Assembly (NCBI GenBank): GCA_018398575.1
Contig: JAGTXZ010000014.1
Location: forward strand, 2,542,001 to 2,606,000
Source of the DNA: Ampelomyces quisqualis
Lineage: Eukaryota > Ascomycota > Dothideomycetes > Pleosporales > Phaeosphaeriaceae
DNA: 64,000 nucleotides
Direction: 5' to 3'
Positions 10,111 through 21,869 of the stretch are shown here, in pieces. Numbering within the stretch: the first letter of the stretch is position 1; every line of letters begins with the position of its first letter. Made by a program: the position numbers and the translations under genes. The notes under the pieces are model-generated. The model had not been told where the DNA came from. It was given only the letters and a program-made list of their open reading frames with translations, and ran no database searches.

Positions 10111-11380
10111 ATGTGGGCTCCAACTCTTCTCTCGCTCTTCGCAGCCACTGCCGTTGCGCAGTACGGCACCAACGACACCACTGGCCCTGACGCCGACGGC
10201 AAGTACGAGATCTCGTCTGAAGGCATTCGAGCGCACTTTATCACGTACGGCGCATCGGTGTCCAACTTGTTTATCAAGGGCAAAGATGGTGTTGAGCGCG
10301 ATATCGTACTTGGCTTTGATAAGGCGATTGATTACGAGGGCGAAATGCACCCTCATCTGGGCGGTGTCCCAGGGCGTTACGCCAATCGCATCAAGAACAG
10401 CACCTTTACAATCGACGGCGAAAAGTTCAACATTCTTCCCAACGAGAACAACAACAATAACACTTTGCACGGTGGGCCCAATGGCTGGGATTACCGCAAC
10501 TTCACTGTTGTTTCTCACACCAAGGACTCCATCACCTTCTCCATTGTCGACCCTGATGGCGAGCAAGGCTTTCCCGGCGAGGTAATCAGCTATGTTACGT
10601 ACACCATGACACCAAACACTTGGAAGATCAAGATTGTGGCCATGGCAACGACGAAGAAGACACCCATTATGCTTACATCCCACGTAAGTCAGCTGCGACA
10701 ATCTTTACATGTATCGAAACCTGACTCGAATAGACCTACTGGAACTTGGACGGCTTTGCCAACCCCGATACACCGCTTGCTCTCAACCACACCTTCCACC
10801 TTCCATACTCTGGCCAGCGTGTTGGTGTCGACGGCCTTCTCATCCCCGATGGTACCATTCTTCCCAACGAGCTATACTCCGTGAACGACTTTTGGTCAGC
10901 ACCTAAGCAAATCGGTGCCAACTACACTGTACCCGAGCTCCTCGGTAACTGTGGTACCAACTGCACCGGCTATGACAACTGCTACATCGTCAATCGCGCG
11001 CAAAGCGGTCCATACGACTGGCGCCAGAGCGGACCCGTTGCATCTTTGTCCAGTGGATGGTCTGGCATCAAGCTTGACATCTACTCTGACCAAGAGGCTT
11101 TCCAGATGTACAGCTGCCCTGGTCAGGACGGTACGTGAAGTCACCTTATTACTCTTTGATGAGTACTAATTGTCACTCAGGTACTCTGCCCCTCAAGAAG
11201 ACCCAAGGCGTGCAAGGCCGCGATGCTTTTGTGCAGAAGAATGGATGTGTGGTTATGGAGGTCCAGGACTGGATTGATGCAATCAACAGGCCAGAGTGGC
11301 AGCGCGAGAGCAAGCAGATCTTTGGTCCCAACAGCCCTACATACACCCTCGAGGCTGACTATGTTTTCTCCACAGAGTAG
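10111..11380 (+). CDS. Secreted aldose 1-epimerase (mutarotase)
   Basis: Exons 10111-10683, 10734-11130 and 11181-11380 encode 389 residues; both introns are 50 nt. A signal peptide is evident (MWAPTLLSLFAATAVAQ), so the protein is probably secreted. Galactose-mutarotase signatures are present: an ITYGASVSNL strand, GGVPGRYANRI, and NNTLHGGPNGWDYR with the conserved LHGG histidine, then TYWNLDGF. The enzyme interconverts alpha and beta anomers of sugars such as glucose and galactose. Many N-glycosylation sequons (NDT, NNT, NFT, NHT, NYT, NCT) and several cysteines in the second half fit an extracellular enzyme. Fungal secreted mutarotases assist uptake of sugars released from polymers; that role is inferred. 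Confidence 0.93.
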
Positions 11381-11668
11381 AGAGACTATCTTTTTGGGTA
11401 GGATATGATAGTGCGACTAGCTAGACACAGTGTAGTAATATTAATAACAGTTTCACCTCTTTCACCTCGATCTTGTGCGTTTGTCGACCTTGCTTAGCGA
11501 CGATAACTCTACCTCAACAGGAATGGCGCGAACTGTTGCGTTTGCGTACCCACAACTGTCCAGAACTAGTTTCTGGTGCTTTGCTCTTTCATACGTGTTC
11601 ACGCTGCACGTACAGGATAGTATCAGTGGTGTCACGTTTCACTACTCACCACAGCGCGCACTTTCACT

Positions 11669-14005
11669 ATGGCGGGCCGTGACAAGGCGCCCGCGACAGG
11701 CAGAAACAATGACGAAAACTCATCAAGGACAGCGGCGCTTTGGTCACCCGTCCAGCTCTCCAGTCTGGACACGCCAAACTCAACTTCATCCTTGACATGT
11801 TCACCATCTGACCTCACGCCACCAGTAGCTACGTTTGAAAAGCTTGAAATCGCCTCATCAAACACACAATCTTACCACAGGACTGTTGCGAACATGAACA
11901 TCAACGCCGATTCATCGTGGGAATGCAGACAATTGATAGACGGCCCGCCCGCAGACCTGCACTCAAAGCACCTCGAGGAAACAAAACGTCGCAGCCGCAC
12001 CAGCACAATGGCCAACATCCATGCCGCGTTCAATTCGTCAAAGAAGCTGCAACAAATGCTAGGACTTCAGTCTCCAGAGCCTTACGCACGGCCGCCGCCA
12101 ATTCCCTCAGACCTGGAACTGCGGTTCGAGGCAGGGGCGCGGGAGTACGGATTAGATTTCCACTTGCCGGAAGGAAGTTCGGTTGAGACGTTGAAGCAAG
12201 TTGCGAATGCGCAGAGGAAAATGAATATGGCGGTGAACTTGGGCATCGCGGTTTTGAACGATATCAAGGAAGAGACGGAGAGTCCGGTCAAGATTACGCA
12301 TGGTAAGGTCGGGTCTGGTGAGGTCCCGGGAGGGTTGACTATCACGCCACCTGTTTGGATTTCAGAGTATGAAGCGATTCGAGGCACAGAGCATGCGGGT
12401 CCAATGGAGGCGCAAGAGGATTTGGCGTATCCGACTGCCAACACTGACTTTGGTCAACAAGCGGCGACGTACCCAACGGAACAGGCCTGGACATCGTTCT
12501 ACAATGAAGGCGCCAGTGAAACCGAGTACGAGGACGATGGATTTACTTTCGGCGACCCGTATGCAGGGTTTGGCTCCACCACCACTCTTGCCGACAGCGA
12601 GGCCTCTCGTCCCGGGACCTCGTCGGCGGCAGACCACAACGGGCTGACTCCGAATCCGGTTGCTAATTCACCTTATCATGTTACTCAAGACAGCGCTCAC
12701 CATGGCTATATCTGTGCAGGCTACAAACCGCCACCGCGAGGCAGCAGTTTGGCAAATCTAGCGCAACACAGAGCGTATTTGACTGCAAATGGCAGTTCTG
12801 TCTATGGTCAGACGCACGTGGAAGGTCCTGGACTATATTACGCTCAAGCACGTAATACTTCGGCACCAATAGTCTTATTCCCGTCTCCGCGAGTCGAGCA
12901 GAACCAGTCCTGGTATGGTGATCAGATTGAAGCCTCCGAGGCAGCTCCTCGAGGCTTCGAATTCGGGGAGTTTGCTCTCCAGGGTAGTACTGAGGTACCA
13001 GCTCCCGCGGACTTCGCAGCCCAGCTACGAAAAACATTCGCAGTACCCCAAATCAGCATCCGATCACCCTCTCCCGAGAAGCTCCCCGACTCAAAGAAGC
13101 GCAGTGCAGCTTCCCAAGGCGCTCCTCCAACCAAACACCAACCCGAAGACACAACAATCGGTCTCCCCATACTCGCCACAGACCAAGAACCACTATGGAA
13201 AGCCCCCTTTCCCGGAAACACCCAGGCTCTCTTAACCATCCTTCTCACCTGGTCCATCAGCCTCCACCGCCTCTTCAACACCTATCCAGACCCGTACCTC
13301 TTCTCTATCAACTTCGCATTCCCATACCCCATCGCGCCCCCTCACCACACGAAACTCATCTCCGCCGCATTCTACGACACGCGCCAAACGCCACACAAAG
13401 AAACCCGCTTCCTCGGCCCCACCGACTGCGCGGAAATGAGCTACAACGAAGTCGACATCTTCCGCTTCACGCGGCCTGTCGATGAGCGGCACTTTGAGCT
13501 GCAGGAACATATCTCCGTCATGAAGCGCGCGCTGGGCTACAAGGCTCAGACAATGGCGGACCATGGAGAGGGGCGGTGGAGTTATATACTCATGCAGGGG
13601 CATCGTAGGGTGGAAGGAGAGATAGCTCCGCATATGGTGATTGCTTGGCCGAGGGAAGGTACGACGGGGTTTTCGGAGTGTTTGCATACGGTTTATCCGG
13701 ATGATGAGAGGCCTGTACTTGCCGTGCCGAAGCGAGCGCCGAAGCGCTTCACGAGTCTGCAGAATTTGCGGCTGAGGAGGGATTTGAGGGCTGCGAGTAG
13801 TGGTGAAGAGTTACCGAGGCCTGTGGGGGAGGTGGGGAAACAGGAGGGTGCGGTGACGTTGAAGAGGCAGGTGCTGAAGATGGAGAAAGGGGGGAGGATT
13901 CCGTTGATTGAGGGTTATAGGGTTGATGTGAGGAGGTGGGAGGAGTGGTTGGGTGCTGTGGGGGAGGGCAAGGGGAAGGTCATTTTGTGGATGGATAGGG
14001 GGTAG
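11669..14005 (+). CDS. Large uncharacterised protein, low-complexity N-terminal half
   Basis: A single uninterrupted frame of 778 residues beginning with a good ATG (MAGRDKAPATGRN). I do not recognise a family. Residues 1 to about 480 are rich in S, T, P, E and G and look disordered. From about 510 to the end the composition becomes globular, with hydrophobic/aromatic stretches (LLTWSISLHRLF, DPYLFSINFAFPYPI, RWSYILMQGHRRVEGEI). A basic segment (RAPKRFTSLQNLRLRRDLRA) and a C-terminal block ending WEEWLGAVG...VILWMDRG follow. There is no signal peptide or obvious membrane span. The length and uninterrupted frame make it a real gene; the function is unknown. Confidence 0.7.
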   Translation: MAGRDKAPATGRNNDENSSRTAALWSPVQLSSLDTPNSTSSLTCSPSDLTPPVATFEKLEIASSNTQSYHRTVANMNINADSSWECRQLIDGPPADLHSKHLEETKRRSRTSTMANIHAAFNSSKKLQQMLGLQSPEPYARPPPIPSDLELRFEAGAREYGLDFHLPEGSSVETLKQVANAQRKMNMAVNLGIAVLNDIKEETESPVKITHGKVGSGEVPGGLTITPPVWISEYEAIRGTEHAGPMEAQEDLAYPTANTDFGQQAATYPTEQAWTSFYNEGASETEYEDDGFTFGDPYAGFGSTTTLADSEASRPGTSSAADHNGLTPNPVANSPYHVTQDSAHHGYICAGYKPPPRGSSLANLAQHRAYLTANGSSVYGQTHVEGPGLYYAQARNTSAPIVLFPSPRVEQNQSWYGDQIEASEAAPRGFEFGEFALQGSTEVPAPADFAAQLRKTFAVPQISIRSPSPEKLPDSKKRSAASQGAPPTKHQPEDTTIGLPILATDQEPLWKAPFPGNTQALLTILLTWSISLHRLFNTYPDPYLFSINFAFPYPIAPPHHTKLISAAFYDTRQTPHKETRFLGPTDCAEMSYNEVDIFRFTRPVDERHFELQEHISVMKRALGYKAQTMADHGEGRWSYILMQGHRRVEGEIAPHMVIAWPREGTTGFSECLHTVYPDDERPVLAVPKRAPKRFTSLQNLRLRRDLRAASSGEELPRPVGEVGKQEGAVTLKRQVLKMEKGGRIPLIEGYRVDVRRWEEWLGAVGEGKGKVILWMDRG

Positions 14006-14913
14006 ATGGTTGGCGAGGAGGGGGAAGATGGGAAGAAAAGAAGGAACCAAGCATCAGATTCGGGCTAGCCCCACTCAATACGAGCTGATATGAAAACGCT
14101 ATCCAGAAGTTCGAGGTGCGGTATCATGGTTTTTCTCATTAGCAGCAGCTTCGTGATCGAACGAGTACACTCGTCCAATGCAGCTTCTGTACTTGCAAGA
14201 TACGGACTAACCTTGTGTGAGCAATTATAGCAGCAACTTCCAACAGGATCTGTCTTGAGTTCATTGGTGTCCCAACATCGAATGTGCGGCACCATCGCAA
14301 GAATGCTTTCGACGAGACTACTTCAGGAAGCATGTTCAGCGGTGTGTGAGAGCTTGTGAAGAGGCGAGGAAAGAAAGGTAGGAATTAGGAAATAGAGCGA
14401 GGTGATGAGAAACGCCCCGTCGTGCAGTCATCGGATCATGAATGATTGCTTCCAACATGTAATCGTCCGTCCGCAACACATCACCACGATCCACCTGTAA
14501 ATCACGAGGAGGATCAGTAGGTACGGAGCATGGTAAGCACAACACATACGCACTTCCACCAACACCAACACACATACCTCCACCTCTCGCACGCCCAAAT
14601 CAGAGACATGTCCGTTCCCCGCGAGATAACCTGCACATGTCCGACGTTCGTTTACACGCACGACGAATGAACAACGATGGCTAGCGCTGATGAAGAACGC
14701 GGTCCGTGTTGCCTGCTAGGGTGCCCTTTCCCCATCTATTTAGCCGAGCCCTTCCGCAAGGCAAGGTGTGCATCACCCCCCGGGGAGCGATAAAAGACAT
14801 GTGAAGGTGCATCTGCTCACGAACACTTCGAATGCGACCTTGGAAAATCTCGACATCTACTCCGTTTGCTCCGCCGCTGCACCTCGCGGGACATCACGCC
14901 ATCATAACGTGGC
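14006..14913. other. Intergenic, no gene recognised
   Basis: About 900 bp between the orphan gene and the MFS gene. Contains TACTCCGTT, one mismatch from the recurring TACGGAGTA motif. No supportable gene. Confidence 0.45.
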
Positions 14914-16648
14914 ATGGAACACAGCGACCCGTGGATCAAGGTCAGAATGGACAATGTCGCGCAAGTACAGGGTAACGAAGGGATGGTGAAGAATGTGGCG
15001 CACGTAACGGAGGGGGAATCGAGGCCTGGAGAATCGAGCGTGGAGGAAGTCGCAGTAAGAGAAGAAGAAGTAGAAGCACATGCGAATACAGAGCGAAAGA
15101 GACGGCCGTGGGCGAAGAAGAAAAAGAGTTATAGCCATGCGCATTTCAAAGTGTACAAGAGACGTTGGTTTGGACTTGCGCAGTTGGTCTTGTTGAATGT
15201 GGTTGTTAGTTGGGATGTGAGTACATCTTCATCTGTTCTCAATCCGACTTCCAGCAACGAACAACACGACCATCAACCGATCAAGGAAAAGAAAACATTT
15301 CTAACAAGACACTCCAGTGGCTTACCTTCGCCCCTGTATCAATCTCTTCAGCACTCTACTTCAACGTCTCCGAAACAGCTATAAATTGGCTCTCCACAGG
15401 CTTCCTTTTCTCCTTCGCCGTCAGTTCCCCACTCGTCATCTATCTGCTCCACCGCGGCCCGAAAGACAGCATCCTCGCCGCCTCCGCGCTGTTGTTACTC
15501 GGGAACTGGATCCGGTATGCTGGTACACGATCTAGGATGTTCGGGCTTGTAATGTTTGGTCAAATCCTGACTGGTTTATCACAACCTTTTGTCCTCGCTG
15601 CACCAACGCGCTACAGTGATATGTGGTTCACTGAGGGCGGGAGAGTAGGCGCGACTGCGTTGGCGAGTCTGGCAAATCCTTTTGGCGGAGCTGTACATCT
15701 CCCCGAATCTCCTAGTCCCCAAAGTACATTGCTAACTCACCCGACCAGCTCGCACAAATTATCAACCCTTTGCTAGGCTCCATCCCCAACATGGTCCTCA
15801 TCGTCTCCATCATCGCAACAGCAGCATGCATCCCCTCGCTCTTCATCCCCGCCTCCCCCCCAACACCACCAACCGCATCGTCCGGACTAAGCAAAACAAG
15901 CGTCTTCGCATCAATCCGACACATCCTCGCTTCGAAACCGTTTTACATCGTCCTCATCACATTCAGCGTGTACACGGCCTGTTTCAACGCATTCAGCTCG
16001 TTGCTCAACCAAATCCTGTATCCGTACGGCTACTCAGAAGACGAAGCAGGGCTATGCGGCGCAGTCCTCATCGTCGTGGGCCTCGTCGCCGCAGCAATCT
16101 TTTCCCCCATACTAGACCGCACGCACGCATACCTTGTCGGCATCAAAATCCTCTCTCCCCTCATCGCTCTGCCCTATCTAGCCATGATCTGGGCGCCTCA
16201 AACGCGCACCATCGCCGCGCCCTATCTACTCAGTGCGATCCTGGGCGCGGCGAGTTTCGGCTTGTTGCCGGTGGCGCTCGAGTATTTGGTTGAGATTACG
16301 TTCCCGGCGAGCCCGGAGGTCAGCTCGACGATTTGTTGGGCTGGGGGCCAGATTCTTGGAGGCGTGTTTGTGCTTGTTATGAATGCGCTCAAAGATGGGA
16401 GGCCGGTTGATTTGGACAAGGTGAGCGAGGGGGGCAGAGAGGCGGGTGGGGGGAGCAGACCGCCTGGCAACATGTATAATGCTCTGGTGTTCCAGGCGGT
16501 TGTGGGCATGGTGGTCCTGCCGTTGCCGTTGATGCTGGGCGTCAGGTGGCTTGGGCTTGCACATGGTGAGGGTAGGTTGAATGTCGATAAACACAGAGAA
16601 GGCGCCGAGGTTGAGGCTGTCGATGGTCCTGCTGGTCATGAGCAATGA
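14914..16648 (+). CDS. Major facilitator superfamily transporter
   Basis: Exons 14914-15216, 15318-15692 and 15749-16648, introns of 101 and 56 nt, give 525 residues, all joins in phase 0. The first about 80 residues are charged and cytosolic (KRRPWAKKKKSY), followed by about 12 hydrophobic segments with a long central loop (about residues 245-265, ASPPTPPTASSG). The pattern VYKRRWFGLAQLVLLNVVVSW near the start and conserved glycines in FGQILTGLSQPFVLAAPTRY match the FLVCR/DIRC2-like branch of MFS. Substrate unknown; human relatives carry heme or small amines. A second possible start is the ATG at 14950. Confidence 0.85.
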
Positions 16649-16928
16649 CTCTTAGAAGGATTCGAGTCTGACGAAGGGTCCGATATTGACATGTAGCACA
16701 AGGAGAGACATACGACAGCACGAATCTTGTCTATGAGAGATGCAATATGATGGTATGGCGTCGCACGAGGAAATAGTACAGATATTCTAACATGACTTCT
16801 GCATCTACAGTCATCCAGGAAGTGCCCTGTCAAATCATTCGCCCTCAAATTCAGAAGCGTGCTATCGGTATCACGTCGTGAGAGGGGGAATCTCATGCTT
16901 CGGTCGGTCCACGGTGGTCATGAGCCGT

Positions 16929-17616
16929 CTACTTGAGCTGAGCGAAGAGTTTGGGAGCAGCGCATTGGGTCGCGCAGTGCGCAAGGTGGAAAACTAGAAC
17001 ATGTCAGCAATTGTTGGCATGTGCAAACCGGCGTGTCTGCTTACACTCCTCGACGCAGTCCTCCTCGGCCTTGCCGTTCTTCTCGATCTGTCCTGTCACG
17101 CGCTCGACGCACTCATCGTAGTGGTGCTTGGGGCCATGGCATTCCTTGGACTCGCTGCATTCTGTTCCATGACTGTTAGCCCATGTCTATAGCTCCACGT
17201 GGTCCACACGTGAGTTATCCAGGTGGCCGCCGCAGAACCACAAGTTACTTATCAAATCCTATCGGAGCTCGCAAGCAACTGATGCTTCCGAAGCTTCCCC
17301 AAAGCACACATTCAAACGGGTACTCACCCTTCTCGAGCTTCTCCTTTGGGTCTGGCTCCTCCTCCTCTTCCTCGTCCTCCTCGGGCTCCTCGTCGTCACC
17401 ACCCTCATCGCTGCCCTTTCCGCTCGGCTTGTGTCCTTGCTCCTGGCTTTCGCCGCCCTTCTTTTGGTCTTCCTTGTTGACCTCGGCCTCCTCGCTGGAT
17501 TCCTCGTCGGTGCCGGAGGCCGGCGTCTTGGTGGAAGTGCCACCCTGGACCTCGGCGTCGGGCGAGGGGTGGGCGAACGTGTCCCAGACGTCAGTGAAGA
17601 AGTCGGCGATACCCAT
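16929..17616 (-). CDS. QCR6: Cytochrome bc1 complex hinge protein (complex III subunit 6)
   Basis: Exons 17616-17328, 17161-17045 and 16993-16929 (introns 166 and 51 nt) encode 156 residues. The N-terminal two thirds are extremely acidic, with a long D/E run about residues 60-90, typical of the hinge protein that binds near cytochrome c1 on the intermembrane side. The C-terminal domain has the conserved cysteines: ECSESKECHGPKHHYDECVE, then EEDCVEEFFHLAHCATQCAA and the end PKLFAQLK. It assists electron transfer from cytochrome c1 to cytochrome c. The first intron contains two CACGTG-like sequences (around 17190-17215), perhaps regulatory. Confidence 0.93.
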
Positions 17617-17871
17617 GGTTGCGGTGAGGCGGCAATTGGGTGTTGGTGGAGGAAAGTGGCGCTGTAGTCGGTGACGAGGCGGATCGGGCTTCGCTGTGGT
17701 TCAAGCCGGGATCGCGAAAATGAAAGCGCCAAGACAGCTAGGATGGAAGGTGTTTGTCATCGAATTGAGCCGCATCAGATTGGACCCTTCACAATACAAT
17801 CGACATTCCGGAGCAATAACTCGCAACTGCACTATAATGCTAACGGCGTGTATAAGATCTCGGACTGCTGA

Positions 17872-18681
17872 CTACTGATTCCGATACTTTTTGAAGGCTT
17901 CCTGCACACTGCTGCCACCCTCGACGTCCGCAATGACCTTTTCATCAGCTGCGACCAACTTGGGCAAGAGCTCCAGCAGCTCCTCCACCTTCCCTTGCGG
18001 TACTGAAACGACTCCATTTTCGAATGGATCAATCATCACAATGTCTCCAGCCTCGACTATGGTGTGGCCGATTGTGACCGGCACTTGGCGAGCGTGGAAC
18101 TTGGTCTCCGCGCCAGCTCCGATGATGCTTGTGCCTTTTGACCAGATGGGCATCTGTGTGTCGTTCAAAGCAGTCATGTCGCGTACTCGACCATCTACCA
18201 CAAGACCCTGAGCGCCCAAGTACTTCATCCGCACAGCCATGATGCCGCCTACAACGGCGCAGGCTTGATCGGCTGGCTGACTAATGACCACAATCGTGTC
18301 CTTCTCAGTCCAGTCTGCATATGGTCGTGCATCTGGTAGATTTGATGTTACGAGATCCTGTGGTGGCGCTGCTGCATTAGGGAAGCTCTTAGTAGCTTTT
18401 GGCACCATCAAGAAAGTCGATGCAGGCGCAAGTACTTTCTTTAATCCCTGCTTTGGTATGCTTGAGGTGTGTAGCAACGGCCCTGCATAATGTCAAATGT
18501 AACCGGGTTGATGGCATCACGTTTCGTACGCATGTCGGCGAGGAAGCCGGCCCCAGGCACGTTGAGCTTTAGAAGGCCATCGGCAAGCTACAGAGATCAG
18601 ATGAGATCCACGAGGAGAAGCTGGAGAACTTACATCACACGCAGCGTATTTGTACAGCTCTTTCCATCTTGGAGAAGCCAT
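17872..18681 (-). CDS. RraA-like protein (HMG/oxaloacetate aldolase family)
   Basis: Exons 18681-18634, 18587-18530 and 18482-17872 give 238 residues; the introns are 46 and 47 nt. The fold signature of the RraA/HMG aldolase family is present: a conserved acidic start (ACDLADGLLKLNVPGAGFL), then GGIMAVRMKYLGAQGLVVDG, RVRD and the distal IGAGAETKF. DGxxRD holds the metal and substrate-binding residues in HMG/CHA aldolases. Family members cleave 4-hydroxy-4-methyl-2-oxoglutarate or decarboxylate oxaloacetate; RraA itself inhibits RNase E in bacteria. In fungi the substrate is unproven. It is divergent from YME1. Confidence 0.88.
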
Positions 18682-19112
18682 GCTTATTGCAGGTTTGAAC
18701 AGAAGTATGAAAGTACACGTTTGATCATGTGCGAGTGTCTGTTGTCGCTTTTGGACTTGGAGTTCTTAGAGCCCCGCAAAAGCCGAACTTGTAATCAGAT
18801 CTCCGGTACGGATACTACAGAAGAAAGACTGCCCAGACTCGACGTCAAGATATCTCATCTAAACGACGACCCATTCTCGTCCGGAGTAACGTATAGCGAA
18901 AATCGGTATCAATCTTCTGCAGTTGGGCACCAGGGAAATGAACGAGGAAATCACGAGCACCCGGGTGCAGTTGAAGCTACTTCAGAGTTGCCGAAGCAGC
19001 CCAGTATTTCTTTGGATTTTGCGAGGCCGCAATAGGAAATCATACTTCCCATACCGATCTCCATAATGCTGCTGCTGCCGTACTTCATGACGCAAAATCG
19101 GGCATAGTCGAG

Positions 19113-19128
19113 CACGTGGGGCCACGTG
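19113..19128. promoter_or_regulatory. Paired CACGTG E-boxes in RraA/YME1 divergent promoter
   Basis: Two perfect CACGTG palindromes at 19113-19118 and 19123-19128, 10 bp apart centre to centre, about 190 bp before the YME1 start. CACGTG is bound by bHLH factors such as Cbf1. The whole divergent region is 18682-19314. Confidence 0.55.
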
Positions 19129-19314
19129 ACAGCTGTCCCCCATTCGATCATCGGCGCGAGTCGATGAGATTCCGCCGCATCACGGACAAGCGCATCACCA
19201 CCGCCAGCGACCCCTCGTCGCCACACGCGCTGCTCGACCTTTGCGCATTTCTTTCTATTCACTCAGCTCGTGCTTACAACACCCGCGGCTGTAGCCGCTC
19301 CACATCCACCCAAC

Positions 19315-21869
19315 ATGGCTTTCCACGCGCCTGCTGTCGCTGTAAGTCTCGCCACGAGTCCCGATATCGCGTCATGGACAGTCAGCTAAGCATCGCGTAG
19401 AACGTCCTCTCAGCAACCACTGAGATGTGGCCGGCAATTTCGACTGTCCTGCGGTCCTCGAGGCAAGGGCTCGGGCGAAAGCCTGCTGTCCACGGCGCGA
19501 GGCAGATGCACACCGCACTTGCCTCAGCATCGACAGCACAGGTAAGACGCCTCCGCCGATCGCCATGCGGACATGCCTATGACATACTAACATGAGAACA
19601 GTCACAATTTCACTTGGTCGTCCCTCAAAATCTCGAGCTTGCCCCCGTTACCTCTGTGCGACCAGCGTCATCTCTTGTCGCATCCCGCGCGATACCGTCC
19701 ACAGGTGAGCAGCCGCGATCAACCACAAACAGAGGATACACGCTGATTGCTGAAGTACCGCGAAATGCATTCGGTATATGCAACCCCTTCGCCGGGACGA
19801 CGCCTTTTGGCTCACTCCTGGCACGGCAATACTCGACTTCGACGCGCAACGGACCTCTCTCGCAACTGCGCCAGCTACCGAAGCCAGGAATGATTGGACT
19901 GAACCTGCTGCAGCAACGCTCGCTCTTCGGTGGACCGTCAAACAGTCAACTGGCCCGTCTCGAGGAGTCTGCCAACAACAATCCCCAAAGCGCAAGCTCC
20001 CAGGCATCCTTCTACTCCGCTCTTCTCCGTGCTAACAGGCCCGACGTTATTGTCGATCGTTACGACTCTGGAAATTTCGCCACAAACCCGGTGGTGGACA
20101 AGTTCTACGAGACTGCTGTTAACAAGCTTGGTCAGTCAGGCGGTCAAGGTCTTTCCAAAGACCGCATACAGACAATCAGCCAGGCCGTAGGAACCCACCT
20201 CAGTGCAGGCCAAATTGGAAAGCAAAAAGGCGGCTCCGGCCTCAAGAGTGATCCCGTCTACGTCGTTGTTGAGGAATCTATTATGAGCACCCTATTCAAA
20301 TGGGTTCGCTGGATGGCTGGTTTCGCTTTGGCAGCATACGTGTCACTCGTCCTTATCACGCTCTTCGTTGAGTCCAGCGGTGTTCTCAAGAAGGTCGGCG
20401 GTACTCAGAGCGCCGAGGTTCGACCGGAACATCAGAACACCCGCTTCAGCGATGTTCACGGCTGCGACGAGGCAAAGGAAGAACTTCTGGATGTGGTAGA
20501 CTTTCTCAAGCATCCTGAACGCTACAACAAGCTCGGTGGCCGTCTTCCCAAGGGTGTACTTCTGATCGGCCCCCCTGGTACTGGTAAAACGCTTCTCGCT
20601 CGCGCGGTTGCTGGCGAAGCTGGTGTCCCATTCTTCTACATGTCAGGATCCGAATTCGATGAGGTTTATGTCGGTGTCGGAGCCAAGCGTGTCCGTGAGC
20701 TCTTCCAACAAGCCCGCTCCAAGGCACCTGCAATTGTCTTCATCGATGAATTGGATGCCGTAGGGGGAAAGCGCCAGTCACGCGATGCCAACTACCACCG
20801 CCAAACACTGAATCAACTTCTGAACGACCTCGACGGTTTTGATCAAAGCACTGGTGTCATTTTCATCGCCGCAACCAACCACCCCGAGCTCCTCGACCAG
20901 GCCCTCACCCGTCCCGGTCGTTTCGATCGTCACGTACAGGTAGAGCTACCTGATGCCGGCGGTCGTCTCGCTATCTTGAAATACCACACCAAGAAGATCC
21001 GTCTCAGCCCTGAAATCGACCTCTCGACCATCGCTCGTGGCACTCCTGGATTTTCTGGCGCAGAATTGGAGAACCTGGCCAACTCCGCGGCAATCCGCGC
21101 ATCGAAGCTGCAGTCGAAATTTGTCGGACTCACTGACCTCGAATGGGCCAAGGACAAGATCATGATGGGTGCTGAGAGGAAGACACGCACGGTGCCGCTA
21201 TCCGACAAGATTCACACCGCGTACCACGAGGGCGGACACGCTCTGGTTGGCCTTTACACTACCGGGTTCAACGATGTCCACAAGGCGACCATCCTTCCGC
21301 GAGGCCATGCCGCTGGAATCACCTTCTTCCTGCCACACGAGGAGCACCACCACACGCGTAAGCAGTATATCCGCCAATTGCAAGTTGCGATGGGCGGCAA
21401 GATGGCTGAAGAGATCGTGTTCGGAGCCGAAAACGTGGCCTCTGGCGCCTCTGGCGACATCCAATCAGCCACGTCAATTGCATATAACATGGTCACCGCC
21501 TGCGGTTTCTCAGACGTGCTAGGCAACGTAGATTTCAAGTCCAACTACGAGATGGTGTCTCCAGAAACCAAGCGTCTTATTGACAATGAGGTGCGGCGAT
21601 TAATTGACGAGGCTAAGGCAAGCGCACGAGACTTGCTCAAGAGCAAGCGAGCCGAGCTCGATTTGTTGGCAAACGCACTTGTTCAGTACGAGACACTGAA
21701 CAAGGAGGAGATACTGAAGGTGATCAAAGGCGAGAAGCTGCCTGATCGGATAATGTCGATGCCGGATGCGCCAATCAAGATTCCAGACGATCCTCTTGCC
21801 GCCAGCCTCCCACCATCACAAAGCAGTGCCAGCAGCAATAGCCCATCTAGTCCAGACGTACCCGCATGA
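19315..21869 (+). CDS. YME1: Mitochondrial inner-membrane i-AAA protease
   Basis: Exons 19315-19341 (9 codons), 19401-19541 and 19602-21869 encode 811 residues. The N terminus is rich in R/S/A without acids (mitochondrial targeting), and exon 3 has no ATG near its start, which supports the small first exons. One membrane segment about residues 291-312 (WMAGFALAAYVSLVLITLFV) precedes the AAA module. Walker A is GPPGTGKT (379-386), Walker B VFIDELD (435-441), and the second region of homology ends RPGRFDRH. The zinc protease site HEGGH is at about 598-602, with the distal acid in the DVLGNVDF region. This is the FtsH/Yme1 order. Yme1 forms hexamers that degrade inner-membrane and intermembrane-space proteins. 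Confidence 0.95.
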
